A DNA stretch of 64,000 bases from Streptomyces lycii (GTDB lineage: Bacteria > Actinomycetota > Actinomycetes > Streptomycetales > Streptomycetaceae): contig NZ_WHPN01000391.1 of NCBI RefSeq assembly GCF_009735685.1, forward strand, positions 1 through 64,000. The letters run 5' to 3'. The notes under the pieces were generated by a model, which made no database searches, had not been told where the DNA came from, and was given only the letters and a program-made list of their open reading frames with translations. Position numbers and translations under genes: made by a program. Below, piece by piece: positions 63,921 to 64,000 of this stretch (position 1 is its first letter; each line of letters starts with the position of its first letter).

Positions 63921-64000
63921 TCAGCTCAGCGTCACCTGACGGTTCGTGAGGCCGCCGCGCGCCCGGCGCTCCTCGGCCGTCAGCGGCGCGTCCGACGCCA
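63921..64000 (-). CDS. C-terminal end of an unidentified gene (partial)
   Basis: The minus-strand frame reads ASDAPLTAEERRARGGL then TNRQVTLS and a TGA stop. The rest of the gene is outside the window. The pattern is coding-like, but too short to identify. Confidence 0.6.
   Translation of the reverse strand, partial: ASDAPLTAEERRARGGLTNRQVTLS

Overview
The window looks like a stretch of a Streptomyces chromosome, in the conserved core close to the replication origin. The DNA is very GC-rich with actinobacterial codon bias. It encodes the sporulation protein SsgA, a fused CydDC exporter, a Rex-type operator and perfect copies of the Streptomyces parS sequence GTTTCACGTGAAAC. From memory, the gene order (femX, rpsF-ssb-rpsR-rplI, dnaB, ssgA, yibE/F, thiC, cydABCD/hisC, serS-pheA, pepP, prim-pol) follows that of S. 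coelicolor on one side of oriC. No prophage, IS element, CRISPR array, tRNA or rRNA was seen. The clearest mobile element is an intein in dnaB.

Layout: 0.1-2.9 kb, cell-wall genes on the minus strand (small membrane protein, FemX, alanine-racemase-like protein). 3.2-4.9 kb, the rpsF-ssb-rpsR-rplI operon with a strong terminator. 5.1-9.5 kb, a MATE exporter divergent from dnaB; DnaA boxes lie between them and dnaB carries a class 3 LAGLIDADG intein. 9.5-18.3 kb, a serine hydrolase, GNAT enzyme, two parS-like sites, a DUF2269-like protein, a globin-reductase coupled to a PPOX-family protein, NUDIX, a Cys/Met lyase and a holin-family protein. 18.4-23.3 kb, cupin, DUF5326, ssgA, YibE/F and TPP-riboswitch-controlled thiC. 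23.4-28.1 kb, a Ser/Thr kinase, LLM oxidoreductase and HAD phosphatase. 28.3-37 kb, the cytochrome bd operon cydA-cydB-cydDC behind a Rex operator and a long palindrome, then hisC. 37.4-44.5 kb, a LacI regulator, metallophosphoesterase, membrane protein and a four-gene ABC transporter operon. 44.8-49.5 kb, a phage-type DNA-binding protein, the serS-HAD pair, a second set of DnaA boxes, and pheA. 49.6-56.8 kb, a copper-handling run (EfeB/DyP, CopC-CopD fusion, PCuAC, SCO, YcnI, a membrane protein). 57-64 kb, an anti-sigma-type ATPase, aminopeptidase P, an atypical PP2C phosphatase, a prim-pol-like protein behind iteron-like repeats, and the end of an unidentified gene.

Three themes link the window. 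Replication and segregation: dnaB, ssb, three sets of DnaA boxes sharing an extended motif, and parS sites, one of which overlaps the start codon of cydDC. Respiration and metals: cytochrome bd with its assembly exporter, globin-reductase, and copper delivery to haem-copper oxidase. Sporulation and signalling: ssgA, the kinase, the PP2C phosphatase and the anti-sigma-type ATPase. Many intergenic gaps contain degenerate tandem repeats of 7-25 bp, and several genes carry similar in-frame low-complexity expansions.
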